64,000 bases of DNA. Origin: Argyresthia goedartella. Lineage: Eukaryota > Arthropoda > Insecta > Lepidoptera > Argyresthiidae. Made by a program: the position numbers and the translations under genes. Below, piece by piece: positions 43,621 through 54,589 of the stretch (positions are counted from its first letter, which is position 1; the number at the start of each line of letters is the position of its first letter). The notes below the pieces were generated by a model. That model saw only the letters and a program-made list of their open reading frames with translations, ran no database searches and had not been told where the DNA came from. The stretch spans positions 2,604,001 to 2,668,000 of the forward strand of contig OX463829.1 of NCBI GenBank assembly GCA_949825045.1, written 5' to 3'.

Positions 43621-43904
43621 CGGGGGAGGTAGTCGAATGAAATTCACTGATTGACTAATGATGGGTTATATGTAAATGTTGTGTTCACCTATAATTGAAA
43701 TAACTAAATATAAAATAAATAAATAAAAATATATAAAATAAATAAAAATATAGGTCGTACGGCTTAGCAGGTACACTTACTCACCCCACATTCATGCATT
43801 TTATTATTTTTTGTATTGTGTACGTTGTCTTTTTTTTTTATTGCCCTGTTTCGTAATTGGCATTTTAAGTTTTCTCAATCAGTATTTTGTAAGCTGTGAA
43901 ACAG
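43621..43904. other. AT-rich spacer
   Basis: AAATAAATAAAA runs at 43700-43750; otherwise nothing. Confidence 0.4.
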
Positions 43905-44295
43905 CAAATAAACAGATGAACTTGCCATTTGAGCAATTTAAAACCCATGTTAAAGCGACTTTATCGAAAAATGGATATTACAATGTTCAAGATTACTTAA
44001 ATGATGGGTCTGTATGGGGTTAATCTGGCTCAACAAAGACCTTGCTGTTAATAATTTTGTAATTATTTATTCCTGCTTATTAATTACGATAATTCATATT
44101 ATAATATTTGTATTAATTAAACACACGCAATTTTTAACAGAGATCTAAAAATCAATCTGTGGGAGTTTCTACGCCCTTCTTCTCCCACAGTGGTCCAATG
44201 TAGAGGAGTGGCAAAAAATGACGATTGCTAATTATATGTAAATATCTACAGTAATAAAGACATTTTTGAATTTGAATTTGAATTTTGAATTTGGT
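43905..44295 (+). pseudogene. LINE 3' end
   Basis: NLPFEQFKTHVKATLSKNGY, then YNVQDYLNDGSVWG and a stop: nearly the same C-terminus as at 20670-20770. The shared 3' UTR (CTACGCCCTTCTTCTCCCAC) ends in a TTTGAATTTGAATTTG run at 44266-44295. Severely 5' truncated. Confidence 0.85.
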
Positions 44296-44393
44296 GAACA
44301 GAAATGCAATAATCGATATTGTATGAAACGCTCTATTTGTATAGTACGGCCAATTGTCTCCTAGTGTTTGTACCTACAGACTACTGTCTACCT

Positions 44394-44656
44394 GGCGCCC
44401 AATTCCGGTACACAATAACAGCTCCATAACAATTACATTACGATTACGGTCAACTTTAGATATCCAATATTTGGCGTTCGGAGAATATTTTTTTAGGTAA
44501 TTATGGTAAAAATTAAGTTAATTGGTAAGCACAATAATTAAGTTAATCAACAAAGGGAATGGGAAATCAAAATCGTCAGATATTGGATATCTAAAGTTGA
44601 CAGTAATCGTCATGTAATTATCATTGAGCTGTCATTGTGTACCGGAATTGGGCCCC
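44394..44656. mobile_element. MITE with ~77-bp TIRs
   Basis: Left arm GGCGCCCAATTCCGGTACAC ... TTTAGATATCCAATAT; right arm ATATTGGATATCTAAA ... GTGTACCGGAATTGGGCCCC. The arms agree over most of 77 bp. 263 bp overall, no coding. Confidence 0.85.
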
Positions 44657-45371
44657 TTGACTGCCTATAAACGTTGTTTGCCGGCTTATGATTAGAGACA
44701 ATCCCAAGGACTAAGCTCAGTTATTATAATTACTGTATACGTAATGAATGCGATGATTATGCAAATATGGTTATGAGTAATCAAGCTACCCCATTAGGCT
44801 AAGCACAATTTAGACCCGTATGAACCGACAACTCAAATTTTGACGGCCACTCAGAGACTGGCCTCAGATACAGCAGGGGAACAAATCCATCAACATGTCG
44901 CCACAATGTTGCATTGTTTCCCGAAACATGCCTTGCGAGATTTTATTATAGTAAAAAAACGCGGGGCAAGTTGCAGCGACATCTTGGGAGAGTTTTTTAC
45001 CCATGACGACGACGTAAGGATTAAAATGTAGTTTGTGTATGTGTGGGTACGTAAGCATTTTTCTGGAAACTGCTGGACTGATTTCGGTACGGTTTTTACA
45101 TTAAAAAGCAAAATTTTTAAAGGAGGTTCTTAGATATTTTCACGGTTGTACACCACCAGGGGGCGCTGCCGCAGCCAGGATGGTTGGCGCTTGAGGGCTT
45201 CAGAGAAACAATTTGGCTATTTTCAATGTGGTATTTTGCATATATATAATAAATGTAACTTACTTTCTTTCTTTCTTTCTATATGTATACTTATACATAT
45301 ATAAATCATTAATTGAATCAAATTTTAGCCGTAACCATAAGCCAAATTATTTGTGTCGAGGGTGATATTTT
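44657..45371. other. no recognised gene
   Basis: A TTCTTTCTTTCT run near 45265. Short family-free frames in both strands at 44840-45111. Confidence 0.4.
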
Positions 45372-45637
45372 TCAGGTTACCGTATCCGAAGGGTGCCAAA
45401 CGGGACCCTATAAAAAGCCTCCGCTGTCCGTCTGTCCGTCTGTCACCAGGCTGTATCTCATGAGCCGTGATAGTTAGACAGATGAATATTTTCACAGATG
45501 ATTTCTGTTGCTGGTTATAACAACAAATACTTAAACACAGAATAAAATCAATATTTAAGGGGGCTCCGGAGGGGCTTTAAGGTGGTACGGAACCCTTCGT
45601 GCGCGAGTTAGACTCGCACTTGACCGTTTTTTATATT
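45372..45637 (-). repeat. family G, shortened copy
   Basis: GGTTACCGTATCCGAAGGG start and GTGCGCGAGTTAGACTCGCAC near 45599-45619 on plus; an internal part is deleted. Confidence 0.8.
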
Positions 45638-45794
45638 TATATTTATGTTCCTCGTGTACCTGAGCCTTTAAGCTGTCACTGTCCCTGGCTCAGGAAATGA
45701 CAGATACAGTTATACTTTTTATTCGCTGGGAAGTAATGATCCAAAATTCATAATTATCGTGCACTATATGCCAAGATTTGAAATTGGCTTATGT

Positions 45795-46105
45795 TTACAC
45801 GATTACCAAAAACGCACCTATTTTACTACCAATAAATTCGAAATGACTACCAGAATGGATAATTGTCCACCAAATTGTGTTTGGATAAATGATCACCAAA
45901 CTTCTTTCTATGTTTTGTGTACTTAAGTTTATGTTTTAAGTGTTTTTTGTTGTTCTTACATGTTCAACCTAACGCGAAGGATAAAGGTGCTTCGCTTCGC
46001 TCACCCCCTTTACCCTTCACCTAAGCTGCCGCAGTATTTTGCACTGATATTTTTTGCATCTTTTGGTGTTCATTTATCCATTTTGATCATTATATTTGTT
46101 GCCTT
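45795..46105 (+). repeat. foldback repeat family F, copy 2
   Basis: Near-full opposite-orientation match to 945-1295. ACCA-containing units are spaced 20-26 bp apart at 45805, 45828, 45849, 45869 and 45895. The other end has TTTGGTGTTCATTTATCC. Confidence 0.65.
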
Positions 46106-46676
46106 TGAAATTTGGTATGGTCTAACACTATCGCGGTCAGCGAATGCTATGGAATTCCTCAATTAAAAACCCTTAGTCATGCGAATGCTATAAAATTCGT
46201 TCTTGGATCGGCTGTTTTGGACGGAACTTCTATACAATTCATATTTCCATTGCAGTCAGAGGTAGCCCAGCCCTACTGTTTGTGTCAATGTGAGCAATTT
46301 CACAGGTTGGACATTGTCATGTTAGAGCCTTTTTGCACCCATAGAAAAAATATCAAGGAGAGAGCGAGACAGAAGATAGTTATGTCTCGCTTGCTCCTTC
46401 ATTTTACTGCTATACCGTTGGACTTCTATAGCATTCTATGTCACATCGCAATGAATTAAGTACCTGCAAATGGGCACGACTTCTCTAGCATTTTATTTTT
46501 CCTATACTAAATTATAGAGCCCAAAACGTAACAACCGCCCTTCGGTTACCGTCCGCGAAAGAGTTAAGGAGTTAGGAAACCACCGCAAGCAACTTGTGCG
46601 CGACCTCTGGTGGCTCGTTTGCTAGGAATCCTAGAACCTACAACAATGGTGAAATTCAAGATTGTGTGTCTAATAA
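46106..46676. other. no recognised gene
   Basis: The 115-codon plus frame at 46112-46459 has no recognisable motif. A (TAA)n run follows at 46675-46695. Confidence 0.35.
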
Positions 46677-46936
46677 TAATAATAATAATAATAATACGTT
46701 GGACACTATTGACACACATTGATCTAGCCCCAAACTAGAATTCCCTGTATCTTGGGTACTGGACAACGATACATATACTTTTATAGATAAATATTATACT
46801 TAGATAGATAAACAACCATGACTAGGGTACAAACATCCGTTCTCATCAAACAAATATTTGCCCCCACCGGGACTCGAACCCGGGACCCTTGGTTTCGTAG
46901 GCAGCGTCACTGCCGACTCGGCCATTCGGGTCGTCA
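46677..46936 (-). repeat. tRNA-derived SINE family S1
   Basis: Minus head ACGACCCGAATGGCCGAGTC, perfect B box GGTTCGAGTCC, full body and tail, ending in (TTA)n. Confidence 0.9.
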
Positions 46937-47102
46937 AGGACAGGTAGAAGCCCATCTATTAAAAATACCTAAACCTGTTGGGGGCCATATTGGATTTATT
47001 GGCTATAAATAGGCCATCAGAGACCGCGCACAAATTGCTTGCGCTGGTTTCCTCCGGAAGCCGGGACCTCTCACAACCTATATTTCATTTCATATAACAT
47101 TG

Positions 47103-47666
47103 GAAAAAACCGGTCAAGTGCGAATCGGACTCGCGCATGAAGGGTTCCGTACTATTATTAATGAAAACGGCAAGAAATCACGTTTGTTGCATGGGAGACC
47201 CCATTTTTTTAAAGTGAATAACTTAACTCAATATTCTGTGAATATTTCAAGCGTCTACATGTTGCCGTTACCAATATCGAGCAAAAACGAGCAAAAAAAT
47301 CACGTGTGTTGTATGGGAGCCCACCTTAAATATTTATTTTATTTTAATTAAATTACTTATTGTTAAATTGAATATAGAAATATTCTGTAAATATTTCAAG
47401 CTTCTACCTGTTGCCGTTATCAATATCGAGCAAAAAAAAGCAAATAATTACGGTTATTGTATGGGAGCACCCTCAAATATTTATTTTATTCTGTTTTTAG
47501 TACATATTGTTATAGCAGCAACAAAAACACATCACCTGTGAAAATTTCAACTGTCTAACTATCACGGTTCATGATATGCAGCCTGGTGACAGACAGACGG
47601 ACGGACAGCGGAGGCTTAGTAATAGGGTCCCGTTTGGCACCCTTCGGGTATGGAACCCTAAAAAGA
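47103..47666 (+). repeat. family G, long copy with internal triplication
   Basis: Ends match family G (AAACCGGTCAAGTGCGAATC ... GGGTATGGAACCCTAAAAA). The unit with TGTxxxATGGGAGxCCxxxxT followed by AAATATTT and GTTGCCGTTA-type sequence is repeated about three times at 47185-47500. Confidence 0.8.
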
Positions 47667-48419
47667 AGCAGTGGCAGTGAACATTTTTGCAATAGTTCAA
47701 ACTATTAACCCGTCACAGAGTGCCTCGTGTGCAGGGTCTTTTATGGGATATTATAATGATAGGGGCCGAGGTCAGATATCGTCTATTACTAAACTATTCT
47801 AAATATTAAATAGGCGCTCAACTTTATCAATTTATTTACTGCCCCGAGAGGGGTTGTTATCATATTTAAAAAAATGGTTTAGTTTAGATATGAAATAATA
47901 AATTAATTTAAATATTTATAGAGCCCATTCCGAATACGATCTATTGAAAAATGTAATTTATATAATACTTAAATTACCTTAAAGGTACTACATTTCCAAA
48001 CAAATGACATTGCTCCTAGGCACAATATCACAAACAGATGACTTTTGCAAGATACTCCTCAATAAATACAATATTATTTATATGTATTTACAAAAAAAGG
48101 ACCTCCCAATTTCTTTAATTTATATGTTATTATTATTATGATTACTATCAAGCCTTGATTGAATTAAAACAAATCGCAAGAGCTACCCAAATATTTGTTT
48201 AATTCTAGTGGCAAGAAACTTCAGGCAACAATTCTACAGCGATATAATTTTAGATTGAAAAACTTCTAGCCGCCGCGCCGCCGCCGCCCGCGCTCTCTAG
48301 TAAGACGGCTTGTTTCAAATATTTTATTTACTCATTTGCGGTCACAATTAACGCAAATTAGAAAGTTTATGACCCCTGGCTTTTGTATAAGTTTGTTTTT
48401 GTTTGCTTTTTCAGAGATG
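47667..48419. other. no gene; (CCG)-rich patch at 48270-48290
   Basis: A short GC-rich trinucleotide patch in AT-rich DNA. Nothing else recognised. Confidence 0.4.
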
Positions 48420-48690
48420 TCTAAGAGTTTAATAAATATACCGGTGCAGATAAAGAAAAACATTTTAACCAGTATATATGTATAATAAAGAGATGCAGGT
48501 TCGATTCCTGACCATGTACCAATGAGATAATAAATTTATCTTAAGGATATACGGACGTTCTAACGGTGATGGAAAACATCGTGAGGAAACCTTCATTACT
48601 ATATAGATGCGGCGATGTAGTATTGAATAACTGGCTCCAAGTGGACACAATTGTGGGAAAAGTATGGAAAAGGCGTGACGCTATGTTTAG
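48420..48690 (+). repeat. SINE family S3
   Basis: GGTTCGATTCCTGACCATG, ACCAATGAGATAAT, GGTGATGGAAAACATCGTG, GGAAACCTTCATTAC, GCGGCGATG. The tRNA-like 5' end is truncated. Confidence 0.78.
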
Positions 48691-48840
48691 TGTTTAATAT
48701 GTGTAATAATGATTAATGATTATGTTATACTGGTTAAAATGTATGTTAAAGTTACGCGTACAATATGAAGTTTAATTATGTACCACATGATAAAAAAGGC
48801 AGCACAAGTGCTGTTGCATTAGAAATATAAAAATAATTTT

Positions 48841-48912
48841 GGGCTCGTCCGGGATTTGAACCCGGGACCTCTCGCACCCTAAGCGAAAATCATACCCCTA
48901 GACCAACGAGCC
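48841..48912 (-). tRNA. tRNA-Pro (AGG)
   Basis: A 72-nt cloverleaf on the minus strand: acceptor GGCTCGT/ACGAGCC, A box TGGTCTAGGGGT, anticodon loop TTAGGGT (anticodon AGG, read as IGG), T arm with GGTTCAAATCC, discriminator C. The anticodon stem starts with a U:G pair (TTCGC/GCGAG). A TTTTTATA stretch follows on the minus strand and can terminate Pol III. Same sequence as 50193-50264. Confidence 0.95.
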
Positions 48913-49026
48913 GGCTGTGAAGAACTGCAAAAATACCCAACTGTTGATTATACAATAAAGTCTCAAAAGTGAAAGGTAATTATTAAGCTGCGATCAGAGT
49001 AAGATTCTCAACGTCATATTATTGGT

Positions 49027-49355
49027 TTTATCTACACACGTGTCATAAACCCTCTTTACTGCGTCTTAAAACCTCACGTTAAGATCAGCATATTGTAAAA
49101 CTATTTGGTAAAAACTCATTCTCATCAAATTTGATTTTTTTTTCATTATCACCATAATGTACAAAAATTTGTCAAATTATGACATTCAAATTTCGAACGC
49201 CGACGCCCGCCTGAGTTCAGACCCTAGTTTATCTGTGAAGTTGTTACTCAGAACAAACTAAACAACTGCAGAGCAATGATCAATGACACAATGCCGGTCA
49301 AACACGCGGTTCCTGAACACATCAAAGAGAGCTTATGATATGTGTGTAGATAAAC
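49027..49355 (+). repeat. MITE family X, copy 3
   Basis: TTTATCTACACACGTGTCAT start, inverted at the end as ATGATATGTGTGTAGATAAAC; contains CGAACGCCGACGCCCGCC. Confidence 0.82.
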
Positions 49356-49492
49356 TAGTGTATGTAATTTGTACATAATTAGGCATTAAAACTCTCGAGT
49401 GATATTATTATGAAACTCGCCTTCGGCTCGTTTAATAAACCCACTCTCGAGTATTAATGCCCTCCATTATGTAGCAGTCACATAAACTACTA
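49356..49492 (+). repeat. hairpin module next to MITE X, full copy
   Basis: TAGTGTATGTAATTTGTACA + TAATTAGGCATTAA, CTCTCGAG; then inverted CTCTCGAGTATTAATGCCCT, CATTATGTAGCAGTCACATA. It is a long stem-loop in the same relative place as in copy 2. Confidence 0.75.
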
Positions 49493-50192
49493 TTTTAGGT
49501 TGTTGTTAGGAACATCATTCCCAACAACTTTCACTTGGAAACCGATAAGATCAGAGTAACTTTGTATAACATTTCTCCATACAAATCAGGTAGGGAGGAG
49601 TCAAAAACAGAGTTGCTGTGATCAAATAGGACTAGTAATAAAAGAAGTTCAGAACGACCTTTCTGCTAAACCCATGCATATAGCCAGTCTCATTCATTCA
49701 CTCATATTTGCGCGATCACCATTAAATATCAAGGGTATATTTCTTCGAGGCTCCTTTACTGCTGGTCATCGTCATCATCACCATTCTCAGTCCTCATTGA
49801 CCCACTGCTAGACATATACATCTACTTCATAGTGCTGGTAATTTATCATATTTAGATTCGCATCCATAGGCCTCTCCTAAATTACGTTAAGTAGCCGGTA
49901 ATCTCATATCCTGGTCCATTGACTCAGAGCAATCTTAGTATGTTCGATGATCGGGGCAATGTAGAAATAGAAATAGAAATAGAAATAGATCAGGGCAATG
50001 TGTTGTGTGTTGTCAATATAGCTAGATATCGTATAAATATCTATTTCATATCGCTCATTGTGTTCTTGCCTTTACAAATAATGTGCCTTTCTCATATCTT
50101 GTTATATGGCCGTACTTATACTTATACAAAATCGCAATTATAAGATATCGCCAACATACATATGTATAAATTTTTTGACGACTTTACCAACC
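49493..50192. other. no gene; (AAATAG)n near 49963-49988
   Basis: A short hexamer array. The 74-codon frame across it has no motif. Confidence 0.4.
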
Positions 50193-50264
50193 GGCTCGTT
50201 GGTCTAGGGGTATGATTTTCGCTTAGGGTGCGAGAGGTCCCGGGTTCAAATCCCGGACGAGCCC
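50193..50264 (+). tRNA. tRNA-Pro (AGG)
   Basis: Same 72-nt sequence as 48841-48912, opposite strand, so the pair is divergent with about 1.3 kb between. A and B boxes intact; a CTTTTTCG run 6 nt downstream can serve as Pol III terminator. The five bases before the gene (AACCG...) resemble those before the other copy only in CCG. Confidence 0.96.
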
Positions 50265-50809
50265 AGACACTTTTTCGTCATCTTGGGTTTTTTTAAACTG
50301 AGGCCATCTGCTTAAGGGTCCAACCTGCAACCAGCGTTTGCCCGCAAAAATTACGACGTCAACTTTGTGTATTTCCACACAATTTCTCAACGAAATGAGC
50401 ATTTTCAAACAAAAGTATCTTTTGACTCACCATTGATCATCCGTATTGTTTCGTTTTTATTTGGCTCATCATTCATAGGGCATTCCCTCGCTATGTGGAC
50501 CGAACCAAACTGTACTTTATGTTACCCTTTGCAAAGATAAGAGTCAACACAATCAAATTCTCACCACGTTTAATACTATTCCGCTTATCAGCTTGGCCCT
50601 AGGCGATTCTGTGCAAAAGGACACAGTGACAATAAAACTATCTTCAATAAGATAGCAGCCTGTAAAACAACAGTTTTATGAGGTTTTGTTTTATGACTGA
50701 GATTAGTTGTATTGGTAATCATGTCGATAAATACATAATTATTAAATTTATTTGAGTATACGATTATTGTACAAGTGTGGTAAGAAGTGAAGTCATCATA
50801 ATAGCAATA
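50265..50809. other. no recognised gene
   Basis: Short family-free frames; an ATAATAATAATA run at 50805-50825. Confidence 0.4.
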
Positions 50810-51065
50810 ATAATAATATAATAATACATTGGACACTATTTACACACATTGATCTAGCCCCAAACTAGGATTGCCTGTATCTTGGGTACAAGACAACGGT
50901 ACACATTCTTAGATAGATAAATATTATACTTAGATAGATAAACAACCATGACTAGGGTACAAACATCCGTTCTCATCAAACAAATATTTGCCCCCACCGG
51001 GACTCGAACCCGGGACCCTTGGGTTCGCAGGCAGCGTCACTGCCGACTCGGCCATTGGGGTCGTT
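50810..51065 (-). repeat. tRNA-derived SINE family S1
   Basis: Minus head CGACCCCAATGGCCGAGTCGG, B box GGTTCGAGTCC, body and tail intact. Confidence 0.9.
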
Positions 51066-51182
51066 GATCAACCAGCCTCGAGCCGCGGGGCGGGGCCACT
51101 GGGCCCCCCGCAGTAGCATAGGCTCCAACAGTTACTGTGGTTACTAACTAACTGTAGTTATTTTCCTGTGAACATGAACACA

Positions 51183-51255
51183 ATATAAACATTTATACAC
51201 AGCACTAGGATACGCTGTGTATAACGGAACCAGAAATAGCAACATCACACTCAAA
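51183..51255 (-). repeat. SINE family S2, 3' part
   Basis: CACTAGGATACGCTGTGTATAA and ACCAGAAATAGCAACATCACAC. The tRNA-like head of the same orientation lies at 51663-51782, so the two may be one copy split by a 400-bp insertion ending TTGAATAAACGCTTTATCTA. Confidence 0.6.
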
Positions 51256-51662
51256 ACCGTTTCACCGTCGCCGTACACTACTCACCACGATAGAGCGTAC
51301 GCTTTTTTCTTGAATTGTCTTGTCTTATATGTCTGATCACCCTGAACTACTATCGACTTTCGCCAAATTCAAACTCCATTATAGTTTCCAACAATATTTA
51401 TTCATTTTACACAATTTTCAGCACAAGATTTCTAACATCTTCGAATAGTAATACAATCGGATCGCACAAGTTGCACGTTTCATAGTCGTTTAATCAATGT
51501 CGGCTAATAGTAATTACCTATGTTTAAATACATCATGACAACTAACTATTGTTTTCGGAAAATGGCCCTAACAATACTTAACTGTTCTTTCTACTCTATG
51601 TCTACTTGTTATTTTCTGTGTTCCGTTTTGTGTATTATGACGATTGAATAAACGCTTTATCT

Positions 51663-51782
51663 ATCTAACATTTAACATCGAAGACCTAGGGTATTTTTCT
51701 TCCACCCCGGCCGGGGCTTGAAACCGGGAGCTCCCGCTTGAGAGGCAGAGCCTGGAACCTCAACACCACAGAGGTCATGAAG
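51663..51782 (-). repeat. SINE family S2, 5' head
   Basis: Minus strand: TGACCTCTGTGGTGTTGAGG, B-box-like GGTTTCAAGCCCC, then CCCTAGGTCTTCGATGTTAAA. Confidence 0.65.
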
Positions 51783-51946
51783 AAGAAGAGATGGTCAAAA
51801 ATATCATCCGTCTGATAGCATCACGGCTTTTGCCATCGGTGGTGGCAGTGCCTCGTTTAGCCAGATTTTAAAACTCCATTCTGAGTGGCTAGCCCATCGC
51901 CGTAGCTACATTTACGATGTTTTCCATTCATTACTATGAACGGAGC

Positions 51947-52322
51947 GTCCGAGGCCTAGCGGTATTCGCAGATCGGAAACGATCGTGCGGGTAGCAACAT
52001 CTGGTCTAGACGGGTACTGGATGGGTGTCCATTTAATTTCTATGTGGAATTTGTTTGGAGCGCTTCCATTTTTCGGATGACACGTTGAGCTGTGATCCCG
52101 GCTGCTATCGCCACTAGGTGGCAGTAGTCGTAAAGCTGTGTCGGAGGCCCTAATAGGGCAGCTTGATAACTTCTGACAGTCGGGTTTGCCACTAGCCTGG
52201 CACCCCTCCATCAACCCGCACTGAGTCTGCGTGGTGAAGTATGGCTCATTCTTACTCGTATCCGAGTAAAGGCCCGTGCCCTTCGGTGGGGACATTATTG
52301 GACTACATTTGTTATACATGTT
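51947..52322 (+). repeat. SINE-like family S4, full copy
   Basis: The most complete copy: CGTCCGAGGCCTAGCGGTAT (A-box-like), GGAAACGATCGTGCGGG, GTACTGGATGGGTGTCC, CGGATGACACG, CTATCGCCACTAGGTGGC, AGGCCCTAATAGGGCAGC, CACCCCTCCATCAACCCGC, GGGGACATTATTGGACTAC. There is no clear B box, so tRNA origin is uncertain. Confidence 0.75.
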
Positions 52323-52394
52323 TATTTTCTTAACCTTTATTACCATAAATAAACAAAATATATGAATTAAAAATAAAATAGAAACACTAAAAGA

Positions 52395-52560
52395 AACAAC
52401 TACGCGAATAAACCACTCCGGGACATTGCCGAGGCTAAGGTTCCCATGACGCTGGCAGCATTTCCCCGCTGCACAGCCAGGGAGATCCTTTGCATCAGAA
52501 ATGCCCCAGAGCGGTTGTCAAATCCTCTATCCCTTAGACGGCGCCCCAGATCCTTAATAA
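52395..52560 (-). pseudogene. retroelement C-terminal domain fragment
   Basis: The minus frame gives KIFIKDLGRRLRDRGFDNRS followed by GAFLMQRISLAVQRGNAASV and MGTLAS..., the same block as at 1311-1566 and 2516-2878. Confidence 0.7.
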
Positions 52561-53964
52561 ATATTTTACCATAAGAACGACCGTGTAATGTACCTACTTA
52601 TCTCATTCTTATTCAATCACCTCCGGTATTCGAAGCCGCATCTCTTGAGTGACGTTGAGCGTAAAATCATTAAACACATTGTCTACCGTAATTGACCGAG
52701 CGAGGGAAGCGTCTCCGTTTCAGGATTGGGCAAAAAAGGCTTCCGTATGTCCGGATGTTATCCTCTAAAGGGGGCATTTCTCAACTGATTCTTGTGAGTT
52801 TTTGTCAGCAGGGTGGATAATTAAGAATATTTTTATAAATTCAGTTTTTGTTTTTTTTTCAAAATGACTATATGTGGGGGTTTAAAAATTAAAAAACCGC
52901 TACAGTCCAAACAGCTTGACTGATTTAGTTAGATTTGTAGAGACCTTGAGAATAACAGGTTATATAATTAGGTTAGTGAAAAGTCAATGGCTTGGGTTTA
53001 AGGTGATTCGAAATAATATATATTAAAGGAATACGAATTTAAACGAAAATGACAGCGTTAATTACTTCCACATAAGAAAGAAAAGAGAGCGCAAATAATG
53101 CGCTCAATTCAAACAAAAATAACGTAGCGCCAAACCACATAAAAAGTAAAAAATACGCTAATTTGTTAAAAAAATTTTCGAGGGGAGTTTATGAATATAT
53201 ATTGATTAAGATTCTCAATCAAATACTCAATAAACGTTAACCTGAAAATCTAATTTGTAAATGGCTTTAAAGAGGAGTAAATAGATTCGAAAAAATTCAA
53301 TTTTTTTGTATTATTGTTGTAGTTAACAAAGTTATTGGTGCGGCTACTTTCATACTTCATGTACGTACCCAGTACCCAGGTGCATTCTTAAGTTAATGTT
53401 TATTAAAGAAGTTTAATGTTATTAAAAGAAAGTGTCACTCACGAGGTCTACAGCTCACAGAGACACCAGTAAGCAATGTTTTTTGTTAAAGACCGGTTGC
53501 AGATTATGCAAGAGTTCATGAAGAACCTAATTTTGTTTTCCTTTCGCTACTGTACTTAATTTCGCTTGTTTAGCACGAGCGGAGAGGCACCTGCTCTCAC
53601 GACTTGTTAACTCGTGGCTTAATTTGTCGCGACTTGCTGGAAAACGGGCTAGTCCTCTGTCATGCAAAGTGGTGTATACAGAAACTGCATTATTTTATCT
53701 TTTATTTGTCGAATAGACCACAGCATCTAAAAAAATCGAAATACTAAGATTTATTGCTAAAAATCGCCGGTTCAAACCGGCATCTGGCAGTGGCGCGAAA
53801 ACAGACCCATCAGCGTCTAGTGACTGGAAGACATGCGTCAATCTTCTTCTAGTTCTTTCGCTTAGAAAAAGAAATGGGGACTGACGCATAGCTATGTCCC
53901 TTTCTTCATGTGCCTTCCTGTCACTAGACGCTGATTAGTGTTATGAAATAGCAGAGCAGGACGC
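52561..53964. other. no gene; family G fragment and a hairpin
   Basis: 53325-53400 matches the middle of family G (GTTATTGGTGCGGCTACTTT, CAGGTGCATTC). 53809-53940 holds an inverted pair, CAGCGTCTAGTGAC and GTCACTAGACGCTG, around about 100 bp. The rest is AT-rich. Confidence 0.5.
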
Positions 53965-54095
53965 CAAGCGAATTTTCTATTCAGAGCTTGTGGAGGGCAA
54001 GCTAAGCATGGCGGACAACTCCTCAGGTACAAAGATGTGCTGAAGCGGCACCTGAAGAAGTGCGGCATCGAGTCTTCTCAGTGGAAGAAACAAGC
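53965..54095 (+). pseudogene. LINE C-terminal fragment, frameshifted
   Basis: [13 protein letters not shown], then in another frame [20 protein letters not shown] + [10 protein letters not shown]. The motif IFYSELxxGKRxxGGQxxRYKDxLKxxLKxxxI is the C-terminus of a widespread invertebrate LINE lineage. The frame break is near 54000. Confidence 0.72.
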
Positions 54096-54109
54096 CTCAT
54101 AAAATATAA

Positions 54110-54283
54110 CAAACAGGTTCATTGTTTCTGGCCGCACACTAGGATATCCATGTGTCGTGGTGACCAGAAACAGCGACGTCGTAAATTAAAAAAAAAAACA
54201 AGTTTTATTTTTATTTTGAATCGAACCCAGGACCTATTACTTCGGAGGCAGAGTCTCGAACCGCAACGCCGCAGAGATATAGC
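54110..54283 (-). repeat. tRNA-derived SINE family S2
   Basis: CACTAGGATATCCATGTGTC, ACCAGAAACAGCGACGTCG, B-box complement GAATCGAACCC; divergent copy. Confidence 0.72.
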
Positions 54284-54339
54284 GTTACGCCTTTTCCCCT
54301 ACGAAGTAGCAGGGGCACAATTGTGCCCACTTTCAGCTA

Positions 54340-54560
54340 GTTATTCAATACACCATTTTGCGTGGCAGGGGGCTAACCCATCGCCGCAACTATAGAGTAT
54401 TTAAGGTTGCCTCACGATGTATTCCATCACCGTTAGAACGTACGTATAATATACTTAAGATAAATAACTTATCTCATTGGTGCATGGTCAGCACCGGGAT
54501 TCGAACTTGCACCTCCTGTTTGAGAAGCAAGCCTCAAACACACTATACCACGGAGCTCTT
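54340..54560 (-). repeat. SINE family S3
   Basis: Minus: GAGCTCCGTGGTATAGTGTG head, B-box-like GTTCGAATCCCGG, TCTCATTGG, then GGTGATGGAATACATCGTG and the GTTGCGGCGATGGGTTAGC end. Confidence 0.82.
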
Positions 54561-54589
54561 GTTACGTAATACAATAAAAACCAACAATA

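Noticed and set aside
9372..51065. SINE heads as functional tRNA genes
   Set aside because: They have A/B boxes but no complete cloverleaf or matching acceptor stems, and continue into shared repeat bodies.
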